This document shows, in pieces, positions 24,127 to 33,978 of a DNA stretch of 64,000 nt. The translations under genes were made by a program, and so were the position numbers. The DNA is taken from contig CM034240.1 of the NCBI GenBank assembly GCA_019916065.1, forward strand, positions 40,574,561 through 40,638,560. Direction: 5' to 3'. The DNA is from Vitellaria paradoxa (taxonomy: Eukaryota; Streptophyta; Magnoliopsida; Ericales; Sapotaceae). A model generated the notes under the pieces. That model made no database searches, was not told the DNA's origin, and saw nothing but the letters and a program-made list of their open reading frames with translations. Within the stretch, counting starts at the first letter, position 1; every line of letters begins with the position of its first letter.

Positions 24127-25244
24127 GCCGGAGTGGATAAATGATGGCCCTATTGGGGAAGGCACGTCATTTGATCTCAACCACATCAAGTGGATCCAAG
24201 CTCATGGTTCGTGCTCCTCAACACCCAAACAGTTGTGGCATTGACCCAGTAAGTCATGTTTTTGTAATAGACAAAGTTAATTACACCATATTTGTAATAC
24301 AAATCGTGATTATTCTCAATCTAATTTGATTTGCATTGTATGAGACACATAAACGAGCTGAAACAGAACATGCATCGTGCAACGGACAATTAAATTCGAA
24401 TGTCCCATTATCAATGTTTTCATGACTGGTTTAAGAACTACGTACGTATTAAATATTTTCATATACTTTTATATATTTTTCACATCACAATGAATTTGTG
24501 TTTAATTAATTCATGATAATTTACATTCCATATGTATACAATTTACGAAGTACTACGGATTCTACTTTGACCAATGAAATAAATCAGTTGGCTGGTGGTC
24601 CTTACACGACAGCTCGACGTTACACAGCTTGTGACATCAATGGGTTTCGATTTCACATCAAGGAAGTAGATGATAGGCGAGCTACACAAAATAGTGGCAT
24701 CGGTTGTCCATCTGTTGACGGTGGTTACTATTACAGCCAACTGAACGACGTTATTGAAATCGTTTACAATCACGGTTTGAGATATTTATTATTCAAGTGT
24801 GTCTGGGCTGATCCAATTCGCAGGGTTAAAGCTGATAAGTACCAATTTAAATTGGTCAATTTCAACAATTTGTTACATCGAGATGTACAAATAGAAGCTG
24901 AACCGTACATACTGGCATCCATGGCAGAGTAAGTTTACTATGTTGGCGATCGAGCCGATCCCAACTGACAAATTACAGTTAAAATGTCAAGGAGGGGGTG
25001 TACCAGATCGATTGCGATGAGCCAGATATTGATCCATTCGCCCAACAAGCTCTTGACCAAGATGCAATCGTCCAACGTGATGAAGATGTTAATTGGGTTA
25101 GGGACACGGTCGAATGAGATACGGTTGATTTACATACGTAATACACAGTTGTGTACTTTTTTATCCGAACAAAGTAGATTTTAAATTTATTTTTCTTTGT
25201 ATTTGAAATTGTAATAAATTTAAATTGTGAACAGTTAAGGAGCC

Positions 25245-26939
25245 ATGTTCGGATGCTCTAGGAGGAGGGCTGGTCCTAGGACGATGGCTGAGCGACTCGA
25301 CCTATCCTGTGCCGGGAGTAGCTCAGCAGATGCTATCCCACCTTCACCCCCTATGTCCGCGCGTCCTTCAGTAGCTGACTATACAGATATAGGTAAAGTT
25401 CGTCAGTTTAAGAATTTATCTTATCCAACAACAGTAGTTATATTATGTCTAGACTTATCGCGTAACAATTTGTTTGAAACAGATTCTCCCACTTCTAGCA
25501 GGCTTTCGAGGTCTAGCAGAGGGCCCTCGAAGGGATTGCTGCAGTGGAACTGCGGATTTCAGTGGATAACCGTTCATTGGGATGACACACCCCATCCAGT
25601 GGAGAAGAATGGACGGTCTCTGATTTCACAGCTCGAACATTTGGTTCGGAATCCGATTAGATTCCCGTTGACCACCCTCGAGTGGGATCGTTTCCCAGAT
25701 TCTACGTTCGAGGGTCTATGGACCGAGGTGCAGGTATGAAAATTTTATATTCTAATTGTACATGGTTTATGTGCTGAAACTTGTAACATAAATAATATTT
25801 TATAATTTTTCATTTTTAGGCCAATATAGTTGATGTTCCTCCAGACTTCCGGGACGTTATGTTCGCCAAGTGTCAGAAGATGTGGAAGGAACATAAAAAT
25901 AAGATTAAAGATAAATACTAGAAGGGTCATGAGAATGACCTTAACATCCTCCAGCGGGTCCCACCGGGCGTTCTTCCCCACCAGTGGGCTGAGCTCGTCA
26001 GGTATTGGTCGAGTCCCGAGGCACAGGTGAGTAGATTGCGAGTTGATTTTTTTCCTTAAGTTTTGACTCTATAAAGCGTAAATTACAAAAACTAATCGAG
26101 ACAAACTTAAAATAGGCGGAGGCCCAGAAGAACTCGCGAAATCGAGGAATGCAGGGCCCGGGCCACAAGGAGGGGACTCAACACTTTTCTCAGGTTCGCC
26201 ACGAGGTAAAAACATTAGCTACCACGCCAATAGCGACTTTTTTATTTTCATATTTAATGATAGTAAATTATTAACATATAATTTACATTTCAACAGAGGA
26301 CAGATGAGGGCCTAAGAACAGATCGGATGTCCATGTGGTTGGCGACTCGACGTACTGATTCGCCAGAGGTTCAGGCCATACAGATAACTAATTTTAATAT
26401 TTTGTCTAATGAACATATAATTTAATTTTGCTTTAGATAATATAGTTACTTATCTTGTTTTTTCTATCTCGGCTTGTTTGCATTAGGCGCAGTTTAATGC
26501 ACGCCTAGACGAGCTACCACCGGATGAGAGGGAGTCCGAGGAGAGGAGGGATGAGATATTTTTCTCTTTTGTCGGGCGCGATGGTCATGGATACACGCTT
26601 ACGCGGGACGCGGGTATTTCACGCCGATCCGTCACACGAGCAGAGTCATCTTCTCAGGCCAGACGTCGTAACCAGGATTTGATCCAGACCTTTCGAGCTG
26701 AGATGGACGCAGGAGAGGCATCACTTAGGGCCGAGATGATGGCTGAGATGGAGAGGCGCCTCTCTCAGAGTCAGAGCCATCCACCTCCTCAGGTTAAAAT
26801 TTTATTTTTCGTTACTATTACTCTTTAAAATTTTATAAATTTATATATTCATGTCTTTTTATCATGTTCTAATTTCGTTATTATTCCATTGTAGGACCCG
26901 GACGATGGCGGATGGCCCTTTTGGACCGGATTAGGATGA
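25245..26939 (+). pseudogene. TNPA-like second CACTA gene (plant transposase Ptta/En-Spm type)
   Basis: Several exons can be followed. One ends at 25733 (GAGGTGCAG|GTATGA), with blocks such as WITVHWDDTPHPVEKNGRS and PLTTLEWDRFPD. One spans about 25820-26026 (VPPDFRDVMFAKCQKMWKEHKNK). Others are near 26116-26206 and 26297-26375. A 26487-26793 exon has LDELPPDERESEERRDEIF and a coiled-coil-like RAEMDAGEASLRAEMMAEMERR. A last short exon ends TGA at 26937-26939. This layout fits PF03004-type proteins that bind subterminal repeats. An in-frame TAG near 25919 suggests inactivation. Confidence 0.72.
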
Positions 26940-27364
26940 TTAGGATCCATTTGTATATATTTTGATCAGTACATTTATATATATTTTAGTTTTTGTATTT
27001 TGAACATTTACATATAATAAAATTTTGTTTTAATTGTAATCTAATTTGATATTGTGTTTGTATATATGATCATAATTAGGAGCCATGTTTGTTTTTTTGA
27101 TTGATTTTATGAAAAAATTCTTTAGTTTCATGTGCAAATTAATAAAATATAATTAAATTAAATTTAATATAAATATTTATACATAAATAATAAAATATAA
27201 TAGTTATTATAAATAATTAGCAACTATTAAATAAATAATTATTATAAATAAATAATAAATAATTATTAAATAGATAATTTAAATAATTCAATTTGTTAAA
27301 AAAATTATTGACATTTTATTATAATAAATTATTGATATTCTATTTTAAAAAAAATATTAAACTA

Positions 27365-27780
27365 TGTATTAGCGACCGCTTAAAGCAGTCGCTAATACAC
27401 CAAAGGGGTCGCTAATTCCTTGGCGCCAAATGGCCATGGCTTTCCCGGTAAGTAATTGCGACCGCCTCTAGTCTATTAGCGACCGCTACTTGCGGTCGCA
27501 ACAAGTTCGCGCCACTTGGCACCATCTCAAGGAGTTTTCGCGCTAAATAAACAGCGGCCGTTACTAGCTATTAGCGACCGCTACAGGCGGTCGCTAATAG
27601 TCTGACATCTTTCCACAAGCGGTCGCAGCCATCGTCGCAAAAAACTTAGCGACTGCTTTAACGGTCGTTAATACTTTTTAGCGACGACTCAAATGCAACC
27701 TCCTTCAGGCGGTCGCTAAGCCGTCGCTATTACTTATAGAGACCACTTTTCCATTCTTAGCGACCGCTATAATACCCTCC
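27365..27780 (+). repeat. Right subterminal repeat array of the CACTA (GCGACCGC motifs)
   Basis: About fifteen copies of TAGCGACCGCT / AGCGGTCGCTA and variants occur in both orientations. Several are paired as near-perfect palindromes, for example TAGCGACCGCTACAGGCGG next to TCGCTA near 27570. The density is much higher than at the left end. Confidence 0.8.
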
Positions 27781-28661
27781 TTTCCGGTATAATATCCTTC
27801 CTCTCCCTTTTATTTAGTTTTGCACTTCTAATGGGTACTTTGCATATATAATTGTTATTGTTGGGAGTGCTGTAGAATCTAAGTTGGGGGGATGTATTGG
27901 GTGATGCCTTAAATGGCTTGAATAATGGGTGCATGCTTGGTTTATTTTGTGCTTTGTTCTTATTTATGCCTTTTGTGGTTATTGTTTCATGCTCATCATC
28001 ATGCTCACTATTGCACACTACGGACTCACATACGCTTCATAGTTCTCACATTAAGGACAATGTGAATTTTAAGTTGGGGAGTAGGGTTCGCATGATAATC
28101 TTCTGTGCCAAAATTGTAAAATTTTAAAATTTTTGAGCATCTTTAACCTTGAATACATTAATTTAGCATATTTGTACCTACATGTCAGCCCTTTTTGGTT
28201 TGGTTGATTATGGAATTGAGTGAGAGAGTGATAAATGAGTTTTGTTCAAGCTTTAATAAGAAACTTAGTTTAAGTTGAGTGTGTCATGACCTTGTGCATT
28301 TCTTTTTGACTATTATAGAGAAGAGTTTATGTACTTAGGAGTGGATTTTATTTAACATTGGTTAATTGAACATTCTTGGACTAGGTGGAGATTTATACCC
28401 CTAATGGTGAGCTTTTGAGCCTATTATTCTTTTCTTGAGGGGTTGCACATAATCACAACTCTTTTGTTCGTCACTTTAGTTTTCAATGCACCAATTGCAT
28501 CACACACACTTGCATGAGTTTCACTTGGCACATTATGAGTTGTTGCAAGCTTTGAACATGATGCCAGGCCATCTTTGCTACTTTTGGGCCTATTTATCCT
28601 TCCTTGATATAAAATTGCCCTAGGAACCAACTTGAAACCTTTTTAATAAAGTGTGTGATAA

Positions 28662-28693
<32 letters not shown>

Positions 28694-30116
28694 CTTTTTC
28701 TTTGGTTCCTACCTCATATATTACCCCTTAACCTTATTCATGCACTTTAAGCCTTACCCTCACATGTCTCAGGTTGTAAAAGTGCCTTAATGTCAATGAT
28801 GTGAATGGGGGTTAGGAATGGAAACTTCTAAGAGTATATTGAGAGGGAATATTGGGTGGAGAATTCAGCTTATGTTTATTTCATTATTTCAAAAAAAAAA
28901 GAGAAAAGAAAAAAAAAAGAAAAAAAATTCATTTCTTTTGTTTATGAAATTATGGGGTTTGTACATTATTTGTAATATTTTCAATTGTACCAATGGTAGT
29001 ATTTAGTGTGTATAAGCTTCTTGTTTGGGATTCTTATTGTGGTTGGAAAGGAAATTGTTAGTTTGGGACTTGTGTGCACTTGATTATCTTTATCCCAAGA
29101 CATGTGCTTTGATTTCCATATCCTCCATTGTCAACCATTACCCTTGGCCAAGTTACAACCAAAACAAAGACCTAGTGGATTCTAAACAAGCAACTCTTGT
29201 ATTGTGCATGTAGTGGTCTTATGTAGGTTGTGTGGTGCGATCTCTTACACATGCATTGGAACACGGTTATGAGCTGTCCACTTTGAATTTCATTTCAGTT
29301 CACTCACTTATTTATGGGGTTATGTGCAACTAGGATAGCATGATATGCTAATAGGTATGTGTGAACCCTTAATAAGTGAATTTCTTTCTACGAATGGTAC
29401 CCTGGGAATATTTGAAGTCAAAATCTAGTTTCGTTTATACTCTTGCAACCTTGTTGAATGAATGAAACAATTTTGCACACATGCTCTTTCCACTTTAATA
29501 GTCCATGCATTTATGCTTAGCACTTGAGAATTACACATGATATTTAGGTTTTGTAACTTGTTGGATTTGAGCTTGATTCATTTTTTTTATCTTGATCACT
29601 TTTTAACACTTTGCGACCATGCCATAGAATTTTGTGGGTAGATTCACTGCAAACTCTCACGAGACCTTACTCGTCCACTAGGGGAAACCTAGGGGTTTAA
29701 AGGGCTTGCTGCACGTGCTAAGTGTAGTCGTGTTTCCAACGAAAAAGGAGATAGGATAGTAGTTACATTTACTTTAAAACACCCATTCGAGTAAGCCGTG
29801 CACCTTGCACGAGGGGAGCTCGAGGGGTTGACCCCTAATATATATAACCCGGTTAGCATTTGGTTTTTATTTCGCAAAGTCCTCTCTTCAATCCTGTGAC
29901 TATCCAACTTCCATCCCTCGTGCCCAATGTCTTGCATGCATCTTAGGTAATTTTCTTTTGTCTTTTTCTTTAGTTGCTGCGTTCAGTCTATTTTTGCATT
30001 ATCTACATCACTGCTGTGATGATTTTCAGTCTTTAAAATATCTAAGAAAAATGCATCTTTGCCCCATTTGGGAACCATTTCTTTAATCAAAATGAGTTTA
30101 GAAATCTGTTTTCAAA
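27781..30116 (+). mobile_element. Noncoding Gypsy-like sequence (3' internal region and/or LTR), unresolved
   Basis: There is no credible ORF. Two tracts of the kind seen near the 3' end of Athila/TAT elements are present: AATCTAAGTTGGGGGGATG (about 27877) and ACATTAAGGACAATGTG followed by AATTTTAAGTTGGGG (about 28050-28080). A TATA-like ATATATATAACCC occurs near 29838. I could not pair any part as two LTRs. It might belong to the Athila-like element cut by the CACTA, or to the element whose gag-like ORF starts at 30117. Confidence 0.45.
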
Positions 30117-30811
30117 ATGGCCCGTGCAAATTTAAAGAAAACTAAACCTAATCAATTTTCCATTGCTCTACCTTCTATTTTCAGAATTGGGCTAGGAGCC
30201 TGTCATAGACATTTCTGCGTCTGTGCAAGTAAAACTAGTTTAGGAATTTTATGCTAACTTTTATGATATTGATTTTGAAACTACTATCATTCACACCACT
30301 GTAAATAGGGTCCCCATCCTAGTCACTCCAGACATCATTGCATCCATTTTAGGCATTGAGAGACCTAGCCCTGCTGAGAGATTCATTTTGTTTTATCTTA
30401 CCTAAGATAGTGTCGCTCCTACTAAAGACGAGTTGACAAATATTTTTAGTGTGTTTGATGGGTCAGACATATGTGCATGGACATTTGAAAATTGACCACC
30501 GCATGCTTAATCTATTTGTGTTTGCATTCATTCAACCCACTTCACATTATTCTGACGTCACTCTGATAAGGGGTTGTGTCATGTATGCCATTTTGATGGG
30601 TTTAAAATTTGACCTTGCCCTGTTTATTTTTAGACTCATTTTCACTGCCCAGCAACAAAAACATGCTAAGGACTCATTACCTTTTAGCATATTAGTCACC
30701 AATATCATTAGGGTAAACCAAATTGAGCTACCATTTTCTGATCGTACACCTCAGCCCATACCCATTACACGCTTTATTGCACGCAAATTCGTTAGCCAAG
30801 TAGTCGACAAT

Positions 30812-31119
30812 TGTGAGGGACTGTGAGGAACCTGCCCGCGAGGGACTCTGCATGCGGGAAAGTGAAGCGGGAGGTGAAGCAGAGAAGCAATACCTCCCAT
30901 CCCACATCGCCTGGGTCGTGGAAGGAAGTAGCATATATGTAATATTCGATATCATTATAGAACAACGCGTTTTAAAGCCGTGAGGGCACTGGGTTCAGTG
31001 GGAACTCCAGGGTTAAGCGTGCTCCAGTAGGAGCAGTACTAGGATGGATGACCTCCTGGGAAGTAGCTTACCGAGCCCAAAGCGGACAATATTATACTAT
31101 ATGGATGTGGGTCGTTACA
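30812..31119 (+). repeat. Cassandra 5' LTR
   Basis: The LTR runs TGTGAGGGAC ... CGTTACA, 308 bp. Compared with the 3' LTR it has a short insertion near its start (an extra GAGG-AACCTGCCCGC) and scattered substitutions, so the insertion is not very recent. Confidence 0.9.
30975..31068 (+). other. 5S rRNA-like Pol III promoter region in the 5' LTR
   Basis: The block GGTTAAGCGTGCT (box A region) followed by AGTACTAGGATGGATGACCT (box C region) and CCTGGGAAGT matches the 3' half of plant 5S rRNA closely. The 5' half is diverged. It is a mobile-element promoter relic rather than a working 5S gene. Confidence 0.9.
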
Positions 31120-31264
31120 AATGGTATCAGAGCCAATACCTAGCCAGAAGTGTGGGATCACGCGTGGGCCCCACGTGTGGGAGACATGCCTCTGAGGGAC
31201 TCTACCTGTGGGAGAGTGAAGCAAGAGGCCACGCGGGGACGCGTGCCCTGTAAGGGGGGAGGAT

Positions 31265-31557
31265 TATGAGGGACTGTGAGGGACTCTGCCTGCGGGAAAG
31301 TGAAGCGGGAGGTGAAACAGAAAAGCAATGCCTCCCATCCCACATCGCCCGGGTCGTGGAAGGAAGTGGCATATATGTAATATTCGATATCAATATAGAA
31401 CAACGCGTTTTAAAGCCGTGAGGGCACTGGGTTCAGTGGAAACTCCAGGGTTAAGCGTGCTCCAGTGGGAGCAGTACTAGGATGGATGACCTCCTGGGAA
31501 TTAGCTTACCAAGCCCAAAGCAGACAATATTGTACTATATGGATGTGGGTTGTTAAA
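31265..31557 (+). repeat. Cassandra 3' LTR
   Basis: The 293-bp LTR contains the second 5S-like block (about 31410-31505). Its end reads GTTAAA rather than the GTTACA of the 5' LTR, so the terminal CA is mutated. Confidence 0.88.
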
Positions 31558-31916
31558 ACAATGCACTTGACGAGCCTGAGCTTGCTGAGTCTGGTAGGAG
31601 CACTCATCCCTTCACACTGAATTCCAAGTCCCTGGCTATGTTTAAACTTGAGGGGGAGGTTGAAGGCGTTCGAGTTCATCAAGAAGTTATGGGTGGATGG
31701 TTGGAAACTACTGAGAGCAGTGTAAAAAGTTTGACAAAACTGTGCACTGTCAACTTCCCGTCCCTGCACCAACATATCAACAATTTTGATGCTTTCCAAG
31801 ATGAGCTCCCACAGGATTATGTTGAAGATGACACAGGTTTTGGTGGTGGCAACTATAAAGGTAGCGATGCGAGTGGTGGCAGAGGTGGTTTTAATCGTGG
31901 TGGTTTCTTTTGATGT

Positions 31917-32103
31917 ACTTATCTATTTTTGCCTGTTATTATTCCCTCTATTTTGTGTGCTGGTCATTTTCCATATAAAAAATAGGGAGTAAAAATTCCT
32001 ACAATTCTTGCAACTTAGCTTTTATATGAACTTGGGTTTGTAATAATTATTTTGACTTGTGATTTGTTAAAACCTGAACTTGGTATTGATAATAGTACAT
32101 GAA

Positions 32104-32149
<46 letters not shown>

Positions 32150-32241
32150 GCCATAGGATGCCTTGATGTGTTTGTTCAAGTGTTGCATATTTATTTTGAA
32201 ATTTAATTTAAGCTTTGGTATAGAATTACCAAGGGGGAGAT
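31917..32241 (+). other. 3' untranslated part of the gag-like element, with (ATT)n and polypurine tract
   Basis: An (ATT)14 run lies at 32107-32149. The region ends in AAGGGGGAGA at 32231-32240, a polypurine tract directly before the LTR TG. Confidence 0.55.
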
Positions 32242-33079
32242 TGTAAAGTTAATGGCAAATCTATACAAAATCTTAAATCAAATATGGAAGATTTGTATGT
32301 TTCCTAATTTGAAAAGAGAAAATGATTTATTTAAAGATTAATATATTTGCACACTACTAGAAAGAGATAGAATTCCAATCCAAGTTCAAGAAGGAGAAAA
32401 GAAGACATCTGCACAGACCAGGATTCATCCATACGTGTCTAAAGAATACAGTAGGGGTTGCAGCTTGCACGCAGAGAGCACATAGCTGTGCTATAGGCGC
32501 TGGGAGCCTATAAGATGCTCGAGACAACGAGCCTATTGATATAAAGGCTGGAATTAATTCCAGTACACCTAGCAACCTGGACGATTAGAGTGCGAGGTTT
32601 CGAGTAACAGGCGTTAGCATGGTGCAGGAAGCGTGATGGTGTTCGAGCTTTTTATTATTTGGACAATTTTGTTTCCTATTCTGCCATTCTAGGACAATAT
32701 CTTGTAACTTTATATATGTATATATATATGTACCTGATCTTAATATGTGTACACACTTGAGGGTATATTATATAAACTTAGAGAGAGAGATTTTCATCTT
32801 GAGAGCTTAACAGTCTTTCTCATGCCTTTCTTTTATTCTTTCCAAACTTTTTGTGACTTAGAAAGTCCACTTGTCTAGGTTTATCGAGTGATTCGAACAA
32901 AAGTGACGAAAAAATTTGTGCGAATGAGTCATAATAAGTTCGAATAAAGTCTTATAACCTATTGATAATGGAATTGTTTTTGAGTTTTTCTTATGATAGA
33001 GTTTTCCTCCTTAATCCTCTAGTGTTACTTTCTTGATTCTGTGTGTGATTGGTTGATTTAGAAATTTCAAATTTTAACA
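32242..33079 (+). mobile_element. 3' LTR of the gag-like LTR element (end approximate)
   Basis: The block begins TGTAAAGTTAATGGC right after the polypurine tract and probably ends ATTTTAACA at 33079. It has a TATA-like GGGTATATTATATAAAC near 32761. No 5' LTR of the same sequence was found upstream, so the element is incomplete or rearranged. Confidence 0.55.
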
Positions 33080-33978
33080 AACATGTTTTTCTTACTAGTT
33101 TTCAAAACCTGTAAACACAAATAGAAAAACAGTAAATATATTTTAGCAAATGGGACTTAAGAGTCTAAAAATGTTTATAGACCTGATCATATTAAATTCT
33201 CAATCTTACCAATCATGATTTATCAAAAAAAATTTTGCTATTTGTACATATATATAATAGATTTTGAATAAAATATATTGTTTATTTTTATGAAATGATG
33301 ATTTAGAAAATTATTTTTCAAAATAAGTTGGATTTGCTAGTATATGATATGGACTGGATCTTACAAATTAGATCCGATTACTTTTAGATTTAGATCAAAT
33401 CCATTGTAATAAGATTTGGATCAAGTCTAGATCTGACATAACTGATTTAGATCCACCTCATTGACATGCCTATCTATTAACTCTTGAATGTAAAATTCAT
33501 TTAGTTTTGTTTTAACTTCTAACTTTTTTTTTAGTATTTGTTTGTCTTATATCACTTTTTTTTACCAAAATTTATTTTTTTTTTAAAAGATGCAGGTTTT
33601 AGGCATTAATTACATCCATAAAAAAAATTAAAAAAATTCATGTCCATTTGAGTAAAAATTAAAAAAAAAATAGTTTTTTCTTTATCTTTATAACCTAAAA
33701 ACAGATAGTTTTATTTAAACCGATGTGAATTCTTCAGTTTTTTATTATTTTTTTTATAGGAATGCGATTAACACACCTAAAATCTACATATTCTAAAATA
33801 AAATTAAGTTTTGATTAAAAAAATAACCCCCCCAAAAAAAAGCTAGAACTTAAAAAGCGGAAGTACTAGACGAAATAATCCCAATCTAATCCTACTTTTA
33901 ATTATGTCCCAATCATTAATAACCGGCGAACAAGAAAAAGAGTGGGCTTAAGATTTGAGATGGGGGATCAAAACTAAC
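33080..33978 (-). other. Remnant unique intron sequence next to NLR exon 1
   Basis: AT-rich sequence with homopolymer runs and no ORF. It borders the splice donor at 33978. Confidence 0.45.

Larger units (their letters stand above)
19745..24932 (+). pseudogene. TNP2-like CACTA transposase, broken
   Basis: This would be the DDE-type transposase. ATG 19745 opens a Transpos_assoc-like segment (MDKSWIDLPNRMSPEY; PCRKCAN). It is followed by tnp2 blocks: CPNGCMLFRNENG-CTVCG (about 20400-20465), RYFPLKPRLKRFF (about 20563), WTINDFPAYTSLSGWSTKG with ACPCCN (about 21036-21115), GHRRFLP (about 21168), then LDVMHIEKNVCDN and a DUF4218-like region (GGPVQFRWIYPIERYM, about 22018-22065). After the inserted LTR it resumes (DGPIGEGTSFDLNHIKWIQAH, about 24140), and it ends with a DUF4216-like domain (INGFRFHIKEVDDRRATQNSG, 24513-24932). 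Stops (19937, about 20201, 20538), frameshifts and the LTR insertion inactivate it. Confidence 0.88.
15624..27780 (+). mobile_element. CACTA (En/Spm) DNA transposon, about 12 kb, degenerate
   Basis: The region carries both usual CACTA genes in the same orientation (TNP2-like 19745-24932, TNPA-like 25245-26939). Arrays of GCGACCGC subterminal motifs bound it (about 15660-15800 and 27365-27775). The left terminus is probably TACTACTAGAGATT at 15624, a decayed form of CACTACTAGAAA. No right CACTA terminus was recognised, so 27780 is only the end of the motif array. A solo Gypsy LTR (22202-24126) sits inside the TNP2-like gene. Confidence 0.72.
30807..31562 (+). mobile_element. Complete Cassandra TRIM retrotransposon with target duplication
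   Basis: Two about 300-bp LTRs (30812-31119 and 31265-31557) flank a 145-bp interior that has no coding capacity. The interior starts with a primer site TGGTATCAGAGCC (31122-31134) matching initiator Met-tRNA, and ends with a purine tract AAGGGGGGAGGA (about 31252-31263). Each LTR contains a 5S rRNA-like block, the hallmark of Cassandra. The 5-bp target duplication ACAAT is perfect (30807-30811 and 31558-31562). The element is nonautonomous and depends on proteins of other LTR elements. Confidence 0.93.
30117..31916 (+). pseudogene. Gag-like 'putative plant transposon protein' ORF split by Cassandra
   Basis: ATG 30117 starts a lysine-rich N-terminus (MARANLKKTK). After stops and a frame change the characteristic block EFYANFYDIDFETTIIHT and VPILVTPDIIASILGI (about 30257-30360) appears, then GCVMYAILMGLKFDLALF and LVTNIIRVNQIELP (30560-30735). 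This resembles the Transposase_32-type domain, PF20167, of plant LTR elements. The ORF from 30449 is cut at 30811 by the Cassandra insertion. It resumes in the same frame at 31563 and ends near 31914 with a Gly-rich tail (GGRGGFNRGGFF). Two stops and a frameshift upstream were already disabling. Its nucleic-acid role is inferred. Confidence 0.6.
6528..33978 (-). other. Inferred 27.45-kb NLR intron packed with nested transposons
   Basis: Donor CATCCAG|GTTAG at 33978 and acceptor TTTTTTGAAG| at 6528 have matching phase (one base left over, then two). Exon lengths 1030 + 1868 = 2898 nt, exactly 966 codons including the stop. Unique intron sequence is left only near the ends (6528 to about 6875 and about 33080-33978). 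Everything between is copia, Gypsy, CACTA, Cassandra and related sequence. Splicing across it is inferred, not observed. Confidence 0.72.

Noticed and set aside
30975..31505. Two 5S rRNA genes
   Set aside because: Only the 3' half matches 5S rRNA, and both copies sit inside paired LTRs with a tRNA-Met primer site and target duplication, so they belong to a Cassandra element.
32353..32370. CACTACTAGAAAGAG as a CACTA left terminus
   Set aside because: It matches by sequence but lies within the LTR after 32242, has no subterminal repeats nearby and no partner end.
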